A DNA stretch of 64,000 nt from Streptomyces sp. WZ-12 (GTDB lineage Bacteria > Actinomycetota > Actinomycetes > Streptomycetales > Streptomycetaceae): positions 6,931,001 to 6,995,000 of the forward strand of contig NZ_CP118574.1 in the NCBI RefSeq assembly GCF_028898845.1, read 5' to 3'. The first letter of the stretch is position 1. Each line of letters opens with the position of its first letter. Both the position numbers and the translations under genes were made by a program. The notes under the pieces are model-generated. The model did no database searches. It saw nothing but the letters and a program-made list of their open reading frames with translations, and was not told the origin of the DNA. Of the stretch, positions 61,580 to 64,000 are shown piece after piece.

Positions 61580-64000
61580 ATGGCTTCGAACACGCCATCG
61601 TCCACCAGCCCGTCCCGCGTCACCGCATTCCGTGAGGCGCTCGCCTCGCGGGTGGTGGTGGCTGACGGAGCGATGGGCACGATGCTGCAGGCGCAGGATC
61701 CGTCCATGGAGGACTTCCAGCAGTTGGAGGGCTGCAACGAGATCCTCAACGTCACCCGCCCCGACATCGTGCGGTCGGTGCACGAGGAGTACTTCGCGGT
61801 CGGCGTGGACTGCGTGGAGACCAACACCTTCGGGGCCAACTACGCGGCCCTGGCCGAGTACGACATCCCCGACCGGGTCTTCGACCTCTCCCAGGCCGGC
61901 GCCGCCATCGCCCGCGAGGTCGCCGACGAGTTCACCGCCTCCACCGGCCAGCAGCGCTACGTGCTCGGCTCAATGGGCCCCGGCACCAAACTCCCCACCC
62001 TCGGTCACGTCGACTACCTGACCCTGCGCGACGCCTACCAGCAGAACGCCGAGGGCATGATCGCCGGCGGCGCGGATGCCCTGCTGGTAGAGACCACCCA
62101 GGACCTGCTCCAGACCAAGGCCGCCGTCCTGGGCGCCCGCCGCGCCCTGGACGCCACCGGCACCGCCCTGCCCCTCATCTGCTCGGTCACCGTCGAGACG
62201 ACGGGCACCATGCTGCTGGGGTCGGAGATCGGCGCGGCGTTGACGGCGCTGGAGCCGCTGGGCATCGACATGATCGGGCTGAACTGCGCCACGGGCCCGG
62301 CCGAGATGAGCGAGCACCTGCGCTACCTCGCCCGGCACTCCCGGATTCCGCTGTCGTGCATGCCCAACGCGGGTCTGCCGGTGCTGGGCAAGGACGGCGC
62401 CCACTACCCCCTGACCGCCGGCGAATTGGCCGACGCCCAGCAGACGTTCGTCACCGAATACGGCCTGTCGCTGGTCGGCGGCTGCTGCGGCACCACCCCC
62501 GAGCACCTGCGGCAGGTCGTCGAACGCGTCCGCGACCTCACCCCGCCGGCCCGTGAGGCGCGGCCGGAGCCCGGCGCCGCGTCGTTGTACCAGACGGTGC
62601 CGTTCCGCCAGGACACCTCGTACCTGGCGATCGGCGAGCGGACCAACGCCAACGGGTCGAAGAAGTTCCGCGAGGCGATGTTGGAGGGGCGGTGGGACGA
62701 CTGTGTGGAAATGGCGCGTGACCAGATCCGCGAGGGCGCCCACATGCTCGACCTGTGCGTCGACTACGTCGGCCGCGACGGGGTCGCCGACATGCGGGAG
62801 CTGGCCGGTCGGTTCGCCACCGCCTCCACCCTCCCCCTCGTGCTGGACTCCACCGAACTCGACGTCCTTGAGGCCGGGTTGGAGAAGCTGGGTGGCCGTG
62901 CGGTCATCAACTCCGTCAACTACGAGGACGGCGACGGCCCCGAATCCCGCTTCGTGAAGGTCACGCGGTTGGCGGCGGAGCACGGTGCCGCGCTGATCGC
63001 GTTGACGATCGACGAGGAGGGCCAGGCGCGGACGGCGGAGAAGAAGGTGGAGATCGCCGAGCGCCTGATCGCCGACCTCTCGGAGAACTACGGTGTCCGC
63101 GAGTCCGACGTCCTCGTGGACTGCCTGACGTTCACGATCTGCACGGGGCAGGAGGAATCCCGCAAGGACGGTATCGCCACCATCGACGCCATCCGGGAAC
63201 TCAAGCGCCGCCACCCCGACGTGCAGACGACGCTCGGCCTGTCGAACATCTCCTTCGGTCTGAACCCGGCCGCGCGGATCGTCCTCAACTCCGTTTTCCT
63301 GGACGAGTGCGTGAAGGCGGGCCTCGATTCGGCCATCGTCCACGCGTCGAAGATCCTGCCGATCGCGCGGTTCGACGAGGAGCAGGTCACCGTCGCGCTG
63401 GACCTGATCTATGACCGTCGCAGCGAGGGGTACGACCCGCTGCAAAAGCTCATGGAGCTCTTCGAAGGCGCCACCGCCAAGTCACTCAAGGCCGACAAGG
63501 CCGCGGAGCTGGCGGCGTTGCCGTTGGACGAGCGGTTGCAGCGGCGGATCATCGACGGCGAGAAGAACGGTCTGGAAGCCGACCTGGAAACGGCGTTGGG
63601 GGAGCGCCCGGCCTTGGACATCGTCAACGAGACGTTGTTGGAGGGCATGAAGGTCGTGGGCGAGCTGTTCGGCTCCGGGCAGATGCAGTTGCCGTTCGTG
63701 TTGCAGTCGGCCGAGGTGATGAAGAGTGCGGTGGCGTATTTGGAGCCGCACATGGAGAAGTCCGACGACGAGGGCAAGGGCACGATCGTGCTGGCCACCG
63801 TCCGCGGCGACGTGCACGACATCGGCAAGAACCTCGTCGACATCATCCTGTCCAACAACGGCTACAACGTCGTCAACCTCGGCATCAAGCAACCCGTCTC
63901 CGCCATCCTGGAGGCCGCCGAGGAACACCGCGCCGACGTGATCGGGATGTCGGGGCTGCTGGTGAAGTCGACGGTGATCATGAAGGAGAACCTGGAGGAG
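61580..64000 (+). CDS. metH: Cobalamin-dependent methionine synthase, 3' cut by window end
   Basis: 807 codons are visible from ATG 61580 and the frame is still open at 64000. The homocysteine-binding domain (about 20-325) has ADGAMGTMLQAQDPSMEDFQ, ETNTFGANY and zinc Cys in LNCATGP and LVGGCCGTTP. The pterin (methyl-folate) domain (about 345-620) has YLAIGERTNANGSKKFREAM and LVLDSTELDVLEAGLEKLGG. The cobalamin-binding cap and domain (from about 640) have TVRGDVHDIGKNLVDIILSN, with the B12 His in DVHDIG near 743. The C-terminal SAM reactivation domain lies beyond the edge. Transfers methyl from methyl-tetrahydrofolate to homocysteine via cobalamin. Confidence 0.97.
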   Translation, partial: MASNTPSSTSPSRVTAFREALASRVVVADGAMGTMLQAQDPSMEDFQQLEGCNEILNVTRPDIVRSVHEEYFAVGVDCVETNTFGANYAALAEYDIPDRVFDLSQAGAAIAREVADEFTASTGQQRYVLGSMGPGTKLPTLGHVDYLTLRDAYQQNAEGMIAGGADALLVETTQDLLQTKAAVLGARRALDATGTALPLICSVTVETTGTMLLGSEIGAALTALEPLGIDMIGLNCATGPAEMSEHLRYLARHSRIPLSCMPNAGLPVLGKDGAHYPLTAGELADAQQTFVTEYGLSLVGGCCGTTPEHLRQVVERVRDLTPPAREARPEPGAASLYQTVPFRQDTSYLAIGERTNANGSKKFREAMLEGRWDDCVEMARDQIREGAHMLDLCVDYVGRDGVADMRELAGRFATASTLPLVLDSTELDVLEAGLEKLGGRAVINSVNYEDGDGPESRFVKVTRLAAEHGAALIALTIDEEGQARTAEKKVEIAERLIADLSENYGVRESDVLVDCLTFTICTGQEESRKDGIATIDAIRELKRRHPDVQTTLGLSNISFGLNPAARIVLNSVFLDECVKAGLDSAIVHASKILPIARFDEEQVTVALDLIYDRRSEGYDPLQKLMELFEGATAKSLKADKAAELAALPLDERLQRRIIDGEKNGLEADLETALGERPALDIVNETLLEGMKVVGELFGSGQMQLPFVLQSAEVMKSAVAYLEPHMEKSDDEGKGTIVLATVRGDVHDIGKNLVDIILSNNGYNVVNLGIKQPVSAILEAAEEHRADVIGMSGLLVKSTVIMKENLEE

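Noticed and set aside
1..64000. CRISPR array or cas genes
   Set aside because: No regularly spaced direct repeats and no Cas-like protein were seen.

Overview
The window comes from a high-GC actinomycete, almost certainly a Streptomyces or close relative. The signs are strong third-position GC bias, many GTG starts, short and long chaplins, a mycothiol ligase (mshC), a gylR-glpF-glpK-glpD glycerol operon, and the DUF3090/SCO1664-type block found in actinomycetes. From memory, the gene order from metH at the right end back to the chaplins resembles the SCO1657-SCO1675 stretch of the S. coelicolor chromosome core.

Left third (1-30157): an accessory island ending at a tRNA-Leu(GAG) gene. Positions 1-1374 hold two broken genes, a frameshifted VWA protein and an MFS remnant. 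Positions 1467-17795 hold a type VII (ESX) secretion locus: an EspC-like substrate, a WXG100 protein with a long C-terminal part, EccD, a MinD-like ATPase, a three-ATPase EccC, a DUF6177-like protein and two small Esx-like proteins. It ends in an 800-residue polymorphic toxin whose C-terminal cassette has lower GC, an overlapping pentapeptide-repeat protein (probable immunity) and a further unknown gene. EccB, EccE and mycosin are not present. After a terminator and an HD-domain gene (17973-18494) comes a decayed conjugative element on the minus strand (18719-26644): a double winged-helix protein, a frameshifted membrane protein, a lytic transglycosylase/NlpC-P60 enzyme, a replication-relaxation protein, a VirD4/TraG-like coupling ATPase and a VirB4-like ATPase. 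The VirB4 gene has lost its 5' part to an IS3-family insertion sequence. A large serine recombinase follows, and its last codons run through a perfect hairpin into the 3' end of the tRNA-Leu gene.

Middle (30552-46153), core chromosome: an M20 peptidase; the chaplins chpH and chpC; DUF5703; a RecD-like helicase without a Walker A motif; an aldo/keto reductase; two facing DnaA boxes; an F420-type oxidoreductase; a ferritin-like protein; CorA; then phosphatase, DUF3090, SCO1664-family protein, mshC and a PAC2 protein.

Right part (46452-54883): an inserted sugar-acid cluster. It has an L-fuconate dehydratase, an SDR, a three-gene sugar ABC importer, an aldose dehydrogenase, a fuconolactonase-type amidohydrolase and a divergent GntR regulator. 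Together they make an oxidative L-fucose (or similar 6-deoxyhexose/pentose) pathway. Matching ACATCGGA/TCCGATGT operator half-sites lie before the first catabolic gene and before the regulator. The window ends with a flavin-dependent oxidoreductase, the glycerol operon (a shared GTTCGACAATGC motif lies before glpF and gylR), and metH, cut off by the window end.

The points most worth checking are the toxin/pentapeptide module in an ESX locus on a tRNA-linked island, the recombinase-tRNA junction, the shared operators, and the facing DnaA-box pair.
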